This document shows, piece by piece, positions 51,721-62,893 of a stretch of DNA of 64,000 nucleotides; position 1 is the stretch's first letter, and each line of letters begins with the position of its first letter. The stretch is from Semisulcospira habei (taxonomy: Eukaryota; Mollusca; Gastropoda; Semisulcospiridae). Below the pieces are notes generated by a model that was not told where the DNA came from, did not search any database, and saw only the letters and a program-made list of their open reading frames with translations. Made by a program: the position numbers and the translations under genes. The stretch covers positions 158,548,944 through 158,612,943 of the forward strand of contig BTPG01000004.1 of the NCBI GenBank assembly GCA_036245525.1, read 5' to 3'.

Positions 51721-52968
51721 GTATCCCTATAATAATATAGCGCGTGTGGGGGATTGAGATGGCATTGTGCCGGGGGCGGTATCTCTGCTGTATCTCTATA
51801 ATAATATAGCGCGTGTGCGTGATGGGGGTGGCCTTGTGCCGGGGGCGGTATCTCTGCTGTATCCCTATAATAATATAGCGCGTGTGCGTGATGGGGGTGG
51901 CCTTGTGCCGGGGGCGGTATCTCTGCTGTATCCCTATAATAAAATAGCGCGTGTGGGGGATGGGGGTGACCTTGTCCCGGGGGCGGTATCTCTGCTGTAT
52001 CCCTATAATAATATAGCGCGTGTAGGGGATGGGGGTGGCCTTGTGCAAGGGGCGGTATCTCTGCTGTATCCCTATAATAATATAGCGCGTGTGGGGGGAT
52101 GGGGATGACCTTGTGCCGGGCGGGGGCGGTATCTCTGCTGTATCCCTATAATAATATAGCGCGTATGGGGGATGGGGATGGCCTTCTGCCGGGGGCGGTA
52201 TCTCTGCTGCATCCCTATAATAATATAGCGCGTGTGGGGAATGGGGATGGCCTTGTGCCGGGGGCAGTATCTCTGTTGTATCCCTATAATAATATATCGC
52301 GTGTGAGAGATGGGGGTGGCCTTGTGCCGGGGGCAGTATCTCTGCTGTATTCCTATAATAATATATCGCAAGTGGGGGATGGGGTGGCCTTGTGCCGAGG
52401 GCGGTATCTCTGCTGTATCCCTATAATAATATAGCGCGTGTGGGAGATGGGGGTGGCCTTGTGCCGGGGGCGGTATCTCTGCTGTATCCCTAAAATAATA
52501 TAGCGCGTGTGGGGAACGGGGATGGCCTTGTGCCGGGGGCAGTATCTCTGCTGTATCCCTATAATAAGATATCGCGTGTGGGGGATAGGGGTGGTCTTGT
52601 GCCGGGGGCGGTATCTCTGCTGTATCCCTATAATAATATAGCGCGTGTGGGGGATGGGGGTGGCCTTGTACCGGGGGCTGTATCTCTGCTGTATCCCTAT
52701 ATTAATATAGCGCGTGTGGGGGATGGGGGTGGCCTTGTGCTGTATCTCTGCTGTATCCCTATAATAATATAGCTCGTGTGGGGGAGGGGGTGGCCTTGTG
52801 CCGGGGGCGGTATCTCTGCTGTATCCCTATAATAATATAGCGCGTGTGGGGGATGGGTATGGCCTTGTGCCGGGGGCGGTATCTCTGCTGTATCCCTATA
52901 ATAATATAGCGCGTGTGGGGGATGGGGCTGGCCTTGTGCCGGGGGCGGTATCTCTGCTGTATCCCATA
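51721..52968. repeat. 69-bp minisatellite, about 18 copies
   Basis: Unit: GTATCCCTATAATAATATAG, then CGCGTGTGGGGGATGGGG, then TGGCCTTGTGCCGGGGGCG and GTATCTCTGCT. 69 is a multiple of three, so long repetitive open frames appear on both strands and are not genes. Confidence 0.95.
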
Positions 52969-53502
52969 TCTGATAGGAACATGGCTTACACATTCAGAAC
53001 ATTTAAAGCCAGAATAAATAAAAGAGTGTGTGGAGTGGGGTGGGGGTGGGGGTGGGGTGAGGGGGGTTCGGTGTTGCCCAGTATACCTCTAAGCTCTTAG
53101 ATTATCTAGTTTGTAAACATCGATCTTTAATTCCAGCATATTCCCGAATTTTTGTCTAGATATTGTCTAGATGTTGTTGTGGCGGGCTGGGTTAGATGAT
53201 TGATTGATTTACTGTTTGACTGACAGATCGATGGATGTATGGATGATTGATTGATTGATTGATTGATTGAAGGATTGATTGATTGATTGATTGATTCATT
53301 GACTAACACGATTTCGAATGATTTGAACTGATTCGGCAATATTTGCAACGCGCGTTGTCTGTAGTCGTGATATCACAATACAGATACTGGCCACCCAACC
53401 TTACGACAACAATCAGACTGTCAGCCAGATTAGTTTACCATCAGTTTGATTATAAGTTCGAGAAAGAGAAAAATAATCATTAAGTCCGTGTTGGTCTTCT
53501 CT
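52969..53502. other. Non-coding, GATT repeat
   Basis: A G-rich stretch at 53036-53068 and a (GATT)n tract at about 53243-53297. No gene. Confidence 0.6.
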
Positions 53503-53722
53503 ACCATGATGTCATTATGTGCAGGCTTACAACTATTCCCGGTGTATCCGTGGAACTGAAGTACTTATGCACCTATGTCATTTTATAGAACTGAACAAGC
53601 TATTGCCGTGATATCATGACGTCATTATGTGCAGGCTTACAACTATTCCCGGTGTATCCCTGGAACTGAAGTACTTAAGCACCTGTGTCATTTTATAGAA
53701 CTTAACAAGCTATTGCCGTAGT
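53503..53722. repeat. 110-bp tandem duplication just upstream of the RING exon
   Basis: GTCATTATGTGCAGGCTTAC occurs at 53511 and at 53621 with nearly identical following sequence. It lies immediately before the TRIM-like start codon, so it probably duplicates promoter or 5' untranslated sequence. Confidence 0.85.
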
Positions 53723-53753
53723 TATCACTGACAGAAAATACTGTGATGCAGAA

Positions 53754-54081
53754 ATGGCGTCCTCGACTGTCAGCATGGATGTGGAATGTCCCGTATGTAA
53801 CGAGGATTTCACGAAAGCCAAGTTTCTATCTTGTGGTCACGTGACCTGTCAAAAGTGCATCTTGTCCTGGCTGTCGGCCAGAGGGCAGGGTGGGTGTCCG
53901 TTATGTCGTGCCCCCATCCTGCCCACCCCCCAGCCTGGCCAGGAGGAGATGGTAGCTATGGTGGACAAGTTCCCCACCGATCTGGTTACTATGGCGCTGG
54001 TGGAGAGCAAGCAAGCGCTAAGAGGCAAGCACGTGTGTGACGTCAACGTTGCTGCCACGTCATTTTGTCTAGATTGTACTT
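53754..54081 (+). CDS. TRIM-like gene, first coding exon (RING and start of B-box)
   Basis: ATG at 53754 (MASSTVSMDVECPVC). A C3HC4 RING finger follows: CPVC, then SCGHVTC, CQKC and CPLC. After a linker (QEEMVAMVDKFPTDLV) the first B-box residues appear (HVCDVNVAATSFCLDC). The frame stops six bases later at TAG. The B-box continues in the exon at 60919. No donor with the right phase is present at the end, because a LINE fragment begins at about 54083. Likely an E3 ubiquitin ligase of the TRIM/C-VII type in molluscs. This locus may be disabled. Confidence 0.7.
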
Positions 54082-54082
54082 A

Positions 54083-54594
54083 GGTTTTCTTTCACACTTC
54101 AAATATCATGAACCGTCTGATAATTTTGACGGACCTCTCCCGCCGTACCTTTCTGCCAAGCTGTCTGTTTATCAGCCATCACGCACCCTCCGTTCCTCTA
54201 GTGTAAAACTTTAAAAATCCCGAAGCTTAACTTGAAAACTGTCGGGGAGCGTTCTTTCACCTTTTTAACCCCAAGTGTGTGGAACTCTGTGCCAACAGAA
54301 ATGCGGAATCTGCCCACATTGTCACAGTTCAAAGCTCACTTAAAGACTTTTCTTTTCTGTCGGGCATTTAACACTTAGCTCATCTTTAGCTAACTGTTGA
54401 CTGCCTTTTATTCTGATCCTAGAGGAAGTGAATGTAAGGTGTTGGGAAGAGATTGGGTGGTTTAAAGTAGTGTATAATCGTGCCTGTGTCTGAGAGAGAG
54501 AGTGTGTTGTTGTGCATGTGCAGTGAGTCCAGTGTTTTCCTGGAGAACAGCGCTATACAAGAACTATGTATTATTATTATTATTATTATTATCC
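54083..54594 (+). mobile_element. 5'-truncated CR1/L2-like LINE fragment
   Basis: Decayed frames show PPYL, FFTPSVWNSLPTEMRNLPTL and AHLKTFLFC-like segments of the LINE C-terminus. It ends in a TATTATTATTATTATTATTAT tail at about 54570-54592. It abuts the RING exon and may have replaced its splice donor. Confidence 0.8.
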
Positions 54595-55165
54595 TAAAAT
54601 GTCGTCATCATGTTGGTATGAAAATCAAGTCTATTCAGTAACCCGCGACTGACGTACTTAGGTATATAATCGCAAGATGGCATTAATCATAATAACAGAC
54701 TTGTGGTAGGCCAATATACAACGTCAAGCTGGACATTTCCAAATGTGCAAAAAATCAAAGTTGTCAAAGTTGTCTTTATGCCTCCTGTGCACAGTGTCAG
54801 ATCAACAGATTACAGAAAATGCAGAACTAGGCTGCGAGATACAAGACAAATGTTAACAACACGTAGAACACAGCATGCTTCGCCCATTGTGAAACCCCTC
54901 CATTGTCTCTGCTCTGTTTGGTTTTAACCCGCTCACTGCCGAGTAAAAGTGATCACGATCCCACCGCAAAGGACACAGATCCTCCTCAGCCCCCGCGAAT
55001 GCGCCAATTCAGTACCGCGATTGCGGGGGCTTATGAGGATCTGTGCCTCTTGCTGAGTGAGATCAGCGTGTTTTGGACGGTTGTGACTTTTGGTCGTTGA
55101 ATGCGGAAAGATTTCAAAGACAGAACTGTACGTACAGTGGCAGGGCAGGGGTTAACTGTGTATCC
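54595..55165. other. Intronic non-coding sequence with a GC hairpin
   Basis: The hairpin 54965-55048 (GATCCTCCTCAGCCCCCGC, then GCGGGGGCTTATGAGGATC) belongs to the family found in the hAT-type element at 10290-10830. No gene. Confidence 0.5.
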
Positions 55166-55365
55166 ACCTCAAGTCCTCAGTACCTGGCTTCAGTACCTCA
55201 TCTCCACACCCCCTCCAGACAACTCAGGTCCTCAGTACCTGGCCTCAGTACCTCATCTCTACACCCCCTCCAGACAACTCAGGTCCTCAACAGACAGTCG
55301 CAGACTCCGTATCGCATCTGTGTGTACTGAGTCCCTTGGTCAGCGATCGTTTACCTGCCAAGGCC
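55166..55365 (+). mobile_element. LINE C-terminal fragment with a local duplication
   Basis: The frame gives PQYLASVPHLYTPSRQLRSS, twice with a 63-bp period, then RRLRIASVCTESLGQRSFT, the C-terminal part of a CR1/L2-like protein. The 32-bp satellite starts immediately after it. Confidence 0.7.
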
Positions 55366-55367
55366 CG

Positions 55368-57885
55368 CCCTGGTCACGTGACCTGCCGTCTGTTTTCCGC
55401 CCTGGTCACGCGATCTGCCGTTTGTTGTCCGCCCTGGTCACACGAACTGCCGTCTGTTGTCCGCCCTGGTCACGCAATCTGCCGTTTGTTGCCCGCCCTG
55501 GTCACGCGACCTGCCGTCTGTTGACCATCCTGGTCACGCGACCTGCCGTCTGTTGACCGCCCTGGTCACGCGATCTGCCGTCTATTTTCCGCCCTGGTCA
55601 CGCGATCTGCCGTCTGTTGTCCGCCCTGGTCACACGATCTGCCGTCTGTTGTCCGCCCTGGTCACGCGATCTGACGTCTGTTGTCCGCCCTGGTCACACG
55701 ATCTGCCGTCTGTTGTCCGCCCTGGTCACACGATCTGCCGTCTGTTGTCCGCCCTGGTCACGCGATCTGCCGTCTGTTGTCCGCCCTGGTCACGCGAACT
55801 GCCGTCTATTGACCGCCATGGTCACGCGATCTGCCGTCTATTTTCAGCCCTGGTCACGCGATCTGCCGTCTGATGTCCGCCCTGGTCACACGATCTGCCG
55901 TTTGTTGTCCGCCCTGGTCACGCTACATGCCATCTGTTGTCCGCCCTGGTCACACGATCTGCCGTTTGTTGTCCGCCCTGGTCACGCTACCTGCCATCTG
56001 TTGACCGCCCTGGTCACACGATCTGCCGTTTGTTGTCCGCCCTTGTCACACGATCTGCCGTTTGTTGTCCGCCCTGGTCACACGATCTGCCGTCTGTTGT
56101 CCGCCCTGGTCACACGATCTGCCGTCTGTTGTCCGCCCTGGTCACGCAATCTGCCGTCTGTTGTCTGCCCTGGTCACGCGATCTGCCGTTTGTTGCCCGC
56201 CCTGGTCACGCGAACTGCCGTCTATTGACCGCCCTGGTCACGCAATCTGCCGTCTATTTTCCGCCCTGGTCACGCGATCTGCCGTCTGTTGTCCGCCCTG
56301 GTCACACGATCTGCCGTTTGTTGTCCGCCCTGGTCACGCTACCTGCCATCTGCTGTCCGCCCTGGTCACACGATCTGCCGTTTGTTGTCCGACCTGGTCA
56401 CACGATTTGCCGTCTGTTGTCCGCCCTGGTCACACGATCTGCCATCCGTTGTCCGCCCTGGTCACGCGATCTGTCGTCTATTGTCCGCCCTGGTCACGCG
56501 ATCTACCGTCTGTTGTCGGCCCTAGTCACACGATCTGCCGTCTGTTGTCCGCCCTGGTCACGCGATCTGTCGTCTATTGTCTGCCCTGGTCACACGATCT
56601 GCCGTCTGTTGTCCGCCCTGGTCACGCGATCTGTCGTCTATTGTCCGCCCTGGTCACACGATCTGCCGTCTGTTGTCCGCCCTGGTCACGCGATCTGTCG
56701 TCTATTGTCCGCCCTGGTCACGCGATCTACCGTCTGTTGTCGGCCCTAGTCACACGATCTGCCGTCTGTTGTCCGCCCTGGTCACGCGATCTGTCGTCTA
56801 TTGTCCGCCCTGGTCACACGATCTGCCGTCTGTTGTCCGCCCTGGTCATGCGATCTGTCGTCTATTGTCCGCCCTGGTCACGCGATCTACCGTCTGTTGT
56901 CGGCCCTGGTCACACGATCTGCCGTCTGTTGTCCGCCCTGGTCACGCGATCTGTCGTCTATTGTCCGCCCTGGTCACGCGATCTACCGTCTGTTGTCGGC
57001 CCTAGTCACACGATCTGCCGTCTGTTGTCCGCCCTGGTCACGCGATCTGTCGTCTATTGTCCGCCCTGGTCACACGATCTGCCGTCTGTTGTCCGCCCTG
57101 GTCACGCGATCTGTCGTCTATTGTCCGCCCTGGTCACACGATCTGCCGTCTGTTGTCCGCCCTGGTCACGCGATCTACCGTCTGTTGTCGGCCCTAGTCA
57201 CACGATCTGCCGTCTGTTGTCCGCCCTGGTCACGCGATCTGTCGTCTATTAACCGCCCTGGTCACACGATCTGCCGTCTGTTATCCGCCCTGGTCACGCG
57301 ATCTGTCGTCTATTGTCCGCCCTGGTCACGCGATCTACCGTCTGTTGTCGGCCCTAGTCACACGATCTGCCGTCTGTTGTCCGCCCTGGTCACGCGATCT
57401 GTCGTCTATTGTCCGCCCTGGTCACGCGATCTACCGTCTGTTGTCGGCCCTAGTCACACGATCTGCCGTCTGTTGTCCGCCCTGGTCACGCGATCTGTCG
57501 TCTATTGTCCGCCCTGGTCACGCGATCTACCGTCTGTTGTCCGCCCTAGTCACACGATCTGCCGTCTGTTGTCCGCCCTTGTCACGCGATCTGTCGTCTA
57601 TTGTCCGCCCTGGTCACGCGATCTACCGTCTGTTGTCGGCCCTAGTCACACGATCTGCCGTCTGTTGTCCGCCCTGTTCACGCGATCTGTCGTCTATTGT
57701 CCGCCCTGGTCACACGATCTGCCGTCTGTTGTCCGCCCTGGTCACGCGATCTGTCGTCTATTGTCCGCCCTGGTCACGCGATCTGTCGTCTATTGTCCGC
57801 CCTGGTCACGCGATCTACCGTCTGTTGTCCGCCCTAGTCACACGATCTGCCGTCTGTTGTCCGCCCTTGTCACATGAACTGCAAC
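55368..57885. repeat. 32-bp minisatellite, about 78 copies, with higher-order patterns
   Basis: Unit: CCGCCCTGGTCACGCGATCT plus GCCGTCTGTTGT. Variants (GTCGTCTATTGT, ACCGTCTGTTGT, and CGGCCCTAGTCACACGATCT) recur in a fixed order over 64-160 bp, which is higher-order repeat structure. 32 is not a multiple of three and has no stops in this direction, so every frame reads the same 32-residue repeat. The ORFs of up to 396 codons are artefacts. Confidence 0.95.
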
Positions 57886-58975
57886 GGCTTTTCAAGCTAC
57901 CCTAACCTTCTTGTCACATGAACTGCAACGGCTTTTCAAACTGCCCTAACCTTCTTGTCACATGAACTGCAACGGCTTTTCAAACTGCCCTAACCTTCTT
58001 GTCACATGAACTGCAACGGCTTTTCAAACTGCCCTAACCTTCTTGTCACATGAACTGCAACGGCTTTTTAAAACTGCCCTAACCTTCTTGTCACATGAAC
58101 TGCAACGGCTTTTCAAACTGCCCTAACCTTCTTGTCACATGAACTGCAACGGCTTTTCAAACTGCCCTAACCTTCTTGTCACATGAACTGCAACGGCTTT
58201 TCAAACTGCCCTAACCTTCTTGTCACATGAACTGCAACGGCTTTTCAAACTGCCCTAACCTTCTTGTCACATGAACTGCAACGGCTTTTCAAACTGCCCT
58301 AACCTTCTTGTCACATGAACTGCAACGGCTTTTCAAACTGCCCTAACCTTCTTGTCACATGAACTGCAACGGCTTTTCAAACTGCCCTAACCTTCTTGTC
58401 ACATGAACTGCAACGGCTTTTCAAACTGCCCTAACCTTCTTGTCACATGAACTGCAACGGCTTTTCAAACTGCCCTAACCTTCTTGTCACATGAACTGCA
58501 ACGGCTTTTCAAACTGCCCTAACCTTCTTGTCACATGAACTGCAACGGCTTTTCAAACTGCCCTAACCTTCTTGTCACATGAACTGCAACGGCTTTTCAA
58601 ACTGCCCTAACCTTCTTGTCACATGAACTGCAACGGCTTTTCAAACTGCCCTAACCTTCTTGTCACATGAACTGCAACGGCTTTTCAAACTGCCCTAACC
58701 TTCTTGTCACATGAACTGCAACGGCTTTTCAAACTGCCCTAACCTTCTTGTCACATGAACTGCAACGGCTTTTCAAACTGCCCTAACCTTCTTGTCACAT
58801 GAACTGCAACGGCTTTTCAAACTGCCCTAACCTTCTTGTCACATGAACTGCAACGGCTTTTCAAACTGCCCTAACCTTCTTGTCACATGAACTGCAACGG
58901 CTTTTCAAACTGCCCTAACCTTCTTGTCACATGAACTGCAACGGCTTTTCAAACTGCCCTAACCTTCTTGTTAAC
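57870..58975. repeat. 44-bp minisatellite, about 25 near-identical copies
   Basis: Unit: CTTGTCACATGAACTGCAAC plus GGCTTTTCAAACTGCCCTAACCTT. The copies are almost identical, which indicates recent expansion or strong homogenisation. It abuts the 32-bp array; both units contain a GTCAC motif. Confidence 0.95.
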
Positions 58976-59584
<609 letters not shown>

Positions 59585-59905
59585 TGCATATCGATACAAC
59601 TACGACCGCTACAACTACGTGTCAGTACAACACAGCTCGACCACACTACCTTCCGTAGAACTACGACCGCCAGAACTACGTGTCAGTAGAACTACAGCTC
59701 AACAAAACTACGACGGCTAGAACTAAGAGTAAGTAGAACTACAGCTCAATAGCACTACGTTCCTTAGAAGTACGGCCGCTAGAACTACGTGTCATTAGAA
59801 CTACAGCTCCAAAGCACTACATGCGGTAGTACTACGTTGGTTACGGCAACACTTTGTGCCAGCGATCGTAGTGATGTCGACACGTAGTTCTCGTGATACA
59901 GTAGT
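59585..59905. repeat. Imperfect repeats of an AGAACTACG motif
   Basis: GTAGAACTACGACCGC, AGAACTACGTGTCAGT and AGAACTACAGCTC recur five or more times in loose tandem order. Confidence 0.7.
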
Positions 59906-59939
59906 GCTAACGATACGCGCCCACCTAAAAATATATGTA

Positions 59940-60240
59940 TTTCATTGGAGAGGGAGGGGGGGGGGGAGAGGGAAGGTGTGACGATGGGTGTGTTGGTGGT
60001 GGTGGTGGGAAGGGGACACACGTTTGTGATAAGTTACTTTCCATTCTCCAAAAGGACAAAATAACGTGGAAGGTGGGGAGGAGGGGGGGGGGAGAGGGAA
60101 GGTGTGACGATGGGTGTGTTGGTGGTGGTGGTGGGGAGGGGACACACGTTTGTGATAAGTTACTTTCTGCTCTCCAAAAGGACAAAATAACGTGGAAGGT
60201 GGGGTGGGGGGTGGGGGGTGGGGGGGGGGGGGGTGGGGGG
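59940..60240. repeat. Tandem duplication of about 125 bp, G-rich
   Basis: GTGTGACGATGGGTGTGTTG and GGGGACACACGTTTGTGATA each occur twice about 125 bp apart, in a strongly G-rich context that ends in a G tract at 60203-60240. Confidence 0.85.
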
Positions 60241-60918
60241 TTACGGTTTTATCGTCACTAAAATGGTGTCAGGGTTAACAATTACATCAAAACGAAGCCA
60301 CTGTATTAATCTTAAGATAGCCCGAGTGTGTAATCGCTAAGTCGCGATGACGTCAACGTGAGTCCTGGTGTGACGTAGGTACCTGTCACATATCACTAAC
60401 TGAAGTCCCCGTTTTACACTTTATACGTGACACTGTTTGATAGCTTGATTGGTCCCACCCCCACCCGAGTCTGCCCTGGGGGACTTGGGTGGGGTTAACT
60501 ACTTTTTAGTTCCCAGGGTCACCCTGGTCAGCCCCACATGGCGGGGTTTCCCTTCTATTCTGGGGCATGTGTTTCTGTCTACCCTTGGTGCATTCACCTG
60601 TATTTTCCTTTTTTAAACTCTCCCTACTGTCTGCACTGCCTGTAGTTCTTGATATTGGGTGTGTGTTGCTAAATGGTCTTAGCTTTTTTTTTAGGCCCCA
60701 TGTCATTGATTTATTTAACGTTTTGGACCGGCTGGCGACATACATTCAATATTCTGGTTTTTTTTTTGTGTTTTTGTTTTTGTTTTTTTCACAATCAGTG
60801 CAGGCATGTCCTGGGAAAGTCTTGTTGCTGTCGGGACGTTAAGCAATGTACAATCAATTGATTGATCCCAAACTGTAACAGATTGTAAGTAACACTGGTT
60901 ACTAACTGTGTCCTGCAG
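60241..60918. other. Intronic non-coding sequence before the B-box exon
   Basis: No gene. TGTGTCCTGCAG at 60907-60918 is a good splice acceptor. Confidence 0.5.
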
Positions 60919-61234
60919 CTTCACGCTGTGCTCGTCATGCACCAAGAGCCACAAGAAAGTGCCCGCTACACGTGATCACAGACTGGAAGAGCTGGACACG
61001 CTGACCCCAGGTCGTCTGGCTGCTAGTCGCCAGTCGCCGTGTGTGAGCCACCCCGACCATCCTGGGGACATGTACTGTCCCGCTCACCTCAGTCTCATCT
61101 GTGTGGAATGTTTTGTTTCCACGCACGACGCATGTGTGGTGAAGCCTGTTGCTAAAGTAGCCAAATAAGAACGGGCGGCTCTGACGGACCAAGCTGGAAG
61201 GTTTCGTGACAAGGAGTCGGCAACGGACGAACAG
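60919..61234 (+). pseudogene. TRIM-like gene, second exon (B-box), in-frame stop
   Basis: After the acceptor at 60918 the frame continues the B-box begun in the first exon: LCSSCTKSHKK and RDHRLEEL, then a second zinc-binding unit (DMYCPAHLSLICVECFVSTH). A TAA at 61166-61168 interrupts it. The same frame then continues with a coiled-coil-like stretch (LTDQAGRFRDKESATDEQ) to a donor, CAG|GTAACA, at 61234/61235. Coding after the stop suggests a recent nonsense change. The exon phase needs two bases from the previous exon. An LTR retrotransposon lies 61 bp beyond the donor. Confidence 0.7.
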
Positions 61235-61295
61235 GTAACACAATGGAAGACAAATCTGACATGCACTTATTTTCATGTCCTTTGGCTGTCGGTAG

Positions 61296-62514
61296 TGTGA
61301 TGAAGCTCTATGCTTGTGCATAGTGCTCGCACAATAGGATTAGTACGGTACGGTTTTTGTTAACGGTTTGTTTGTGCCGAAAGTCCGTGGGGCCTGCTGC
61401 CCATGTGGAATATGTAAGACATGGTTAGCACGGATTTTTTAGTGAGTTCTGTTTAGTGAGTTCTAGGCGGAAGCTGTGACTGTCAGAGGTCTAGATCGGG
61501 AGTGCGGGCTGTTTTGTCGTATGGAACGGTTGTTGAGTTACCTAGCCCGCATTCCAAGACTCTGAAGCCTAGATTTCAGGTATGTTTCTATAAACGTAGT
61601 ATTGATAGTTGTTTAGTTAAAGACAGTATGCGTGGTAAGATTAATGTGGTTGTATAGCGGTGTTCCGGTTTGGTTTAGTATAGTATGTTTAGAATTCGGT
61701 GAAGTAACCGGTGTTTTTGGTATACAGTTGTTTACCGAGTTAGATGACTAAAGGAATATGAAGTGTGTATGTCTAAGCCGCTATGAAGATAGTACGTGGT
61801 TGGGTAAGCATAGTCTTTTCCAGGGTATAGAGTAATGTATAGCAAGAGTGTTAGGCTATAGTCTATTTCAAGATAGTGACAGAGATATGGGGGTGATACG
61901 AAGATAGTTTATGAAGCACGTGTGTGTGTGTGAATGAACGTGTGAGTTATTTGTATCAGCCAGGTTACGTGACGTTTCTCATTGATCCAATATGTTGTGT
62001 GTTTAGCAAGTGTTACGTTGGGACTTTTGTTTATTCAGAGTTCTTGTAACGAGAGTGGAAAGACGGACGCCGAGACGTCGAGTCGCAGGTGGGACCTACG
62101 TGAGGTCATCCCTCCAGCTCTTCTGAGAGTGAGTCTGACTGGGGACCAAGACACCCAAGTCCAAGTGAGAACTGAGTACCGTACGAGAACGAGGACGTCC
62201 GTGCCCAAAGAGAGACAGGACGGCAACAAGCGTACGACGAAGGACTTTCACGCCTAGACGTGAGAAGGACCAACGTAACCAGACAACAACATCAAACAGG
62301 TTGGAGGCAATGTGAGACTAAGACCTAACCTGGCAAAGATATTGTGATACGTGTGTGGTGTGATAATAGAATAGTGTATAAAGGTTACTTTAGAAAGGGA
62401 GCCCTTGTGTTGTGTTTTACCGCATGAATGCGCCCGTCTGAGTCAGTGGCGGTGTATGCGTATGTTGCGTGAGAGTCTGTACGTACGACTGTGGGCAAGT
62501 CTGCGTGCGTTACA
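61296..62514 (+). repeat. 5' LTR of a plus-strand LTR retrotransposon
   Basis: Starts TGTGATGAAGCTCTATGC and ends GTGCGTTACA, same family as 16580-21768 and 41476-42267. The element continues beyond the window. Confidence 0.9.
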
Positions 62515-62893
62515 GTGGTGACCCTGTTTTCGCGGTAGGTTAGAAGCATTTGCGGGCAATAGTGAGTAGCAATTTTAGAGTGGGATTTGTTGCTATGTGC
62601 ATGTTGTTGTGTTAGATTCCCCTCTCCGATTCTAGGGGGTAAGATCCGTTATTTCTGTAGTTTTCGGGATCTTACGAGGAGCTAGTTCTTGTTTCTTCCT
62701 TTTGTACAGGTAGTGTTCTTTTCCTTGCTCTTCTTTCTATCGTTCTTATTTTTTCGTTCCATCTGGACGTCAAGTAGGTCACTGTTTCTGCGTAAGTTGA
62801 TATTGTGAGATTTCATTAAGGTTTTTTTTCGTCATTTGGTTGTGGTATTTGTATATTTACGTTTTCAAGTTTTGGGAAGTTGTTGTAGCCAAT
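62515..62893 (+). other. Leader of the LTR retrotransposon with primer-binding-site candidate
   Basis: The LTR is followed by GTGGTGACCCTG, the same junction as in the minus-strand copy, which is a likely tRNA primer site. The rest is untranslated leader before the gag ATG. Confidence 0.6.

Noticed and set aside
51704..52993. ORFs on both strands over the 69-bp repeat
   Set aside because: The period is a multiple of three, so any stop-free frame extends indefinitely. There is no domain or start context.
55457..57905. Overlapping long ORFs (up to 396 codons) in the 32-bp repeat region
   Set aside because: They are frame products of a tandem repeat with no stop in one direction. All three frames give the same 32-residue repeat, so there is no sign of coding selection.
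55368..58975. CRISPR-like regular repeats
   Set aside because: The repeats are directly adjacent with no unique spacers, and no cas genes are present in a eukaryotic context. These are minisatellites.
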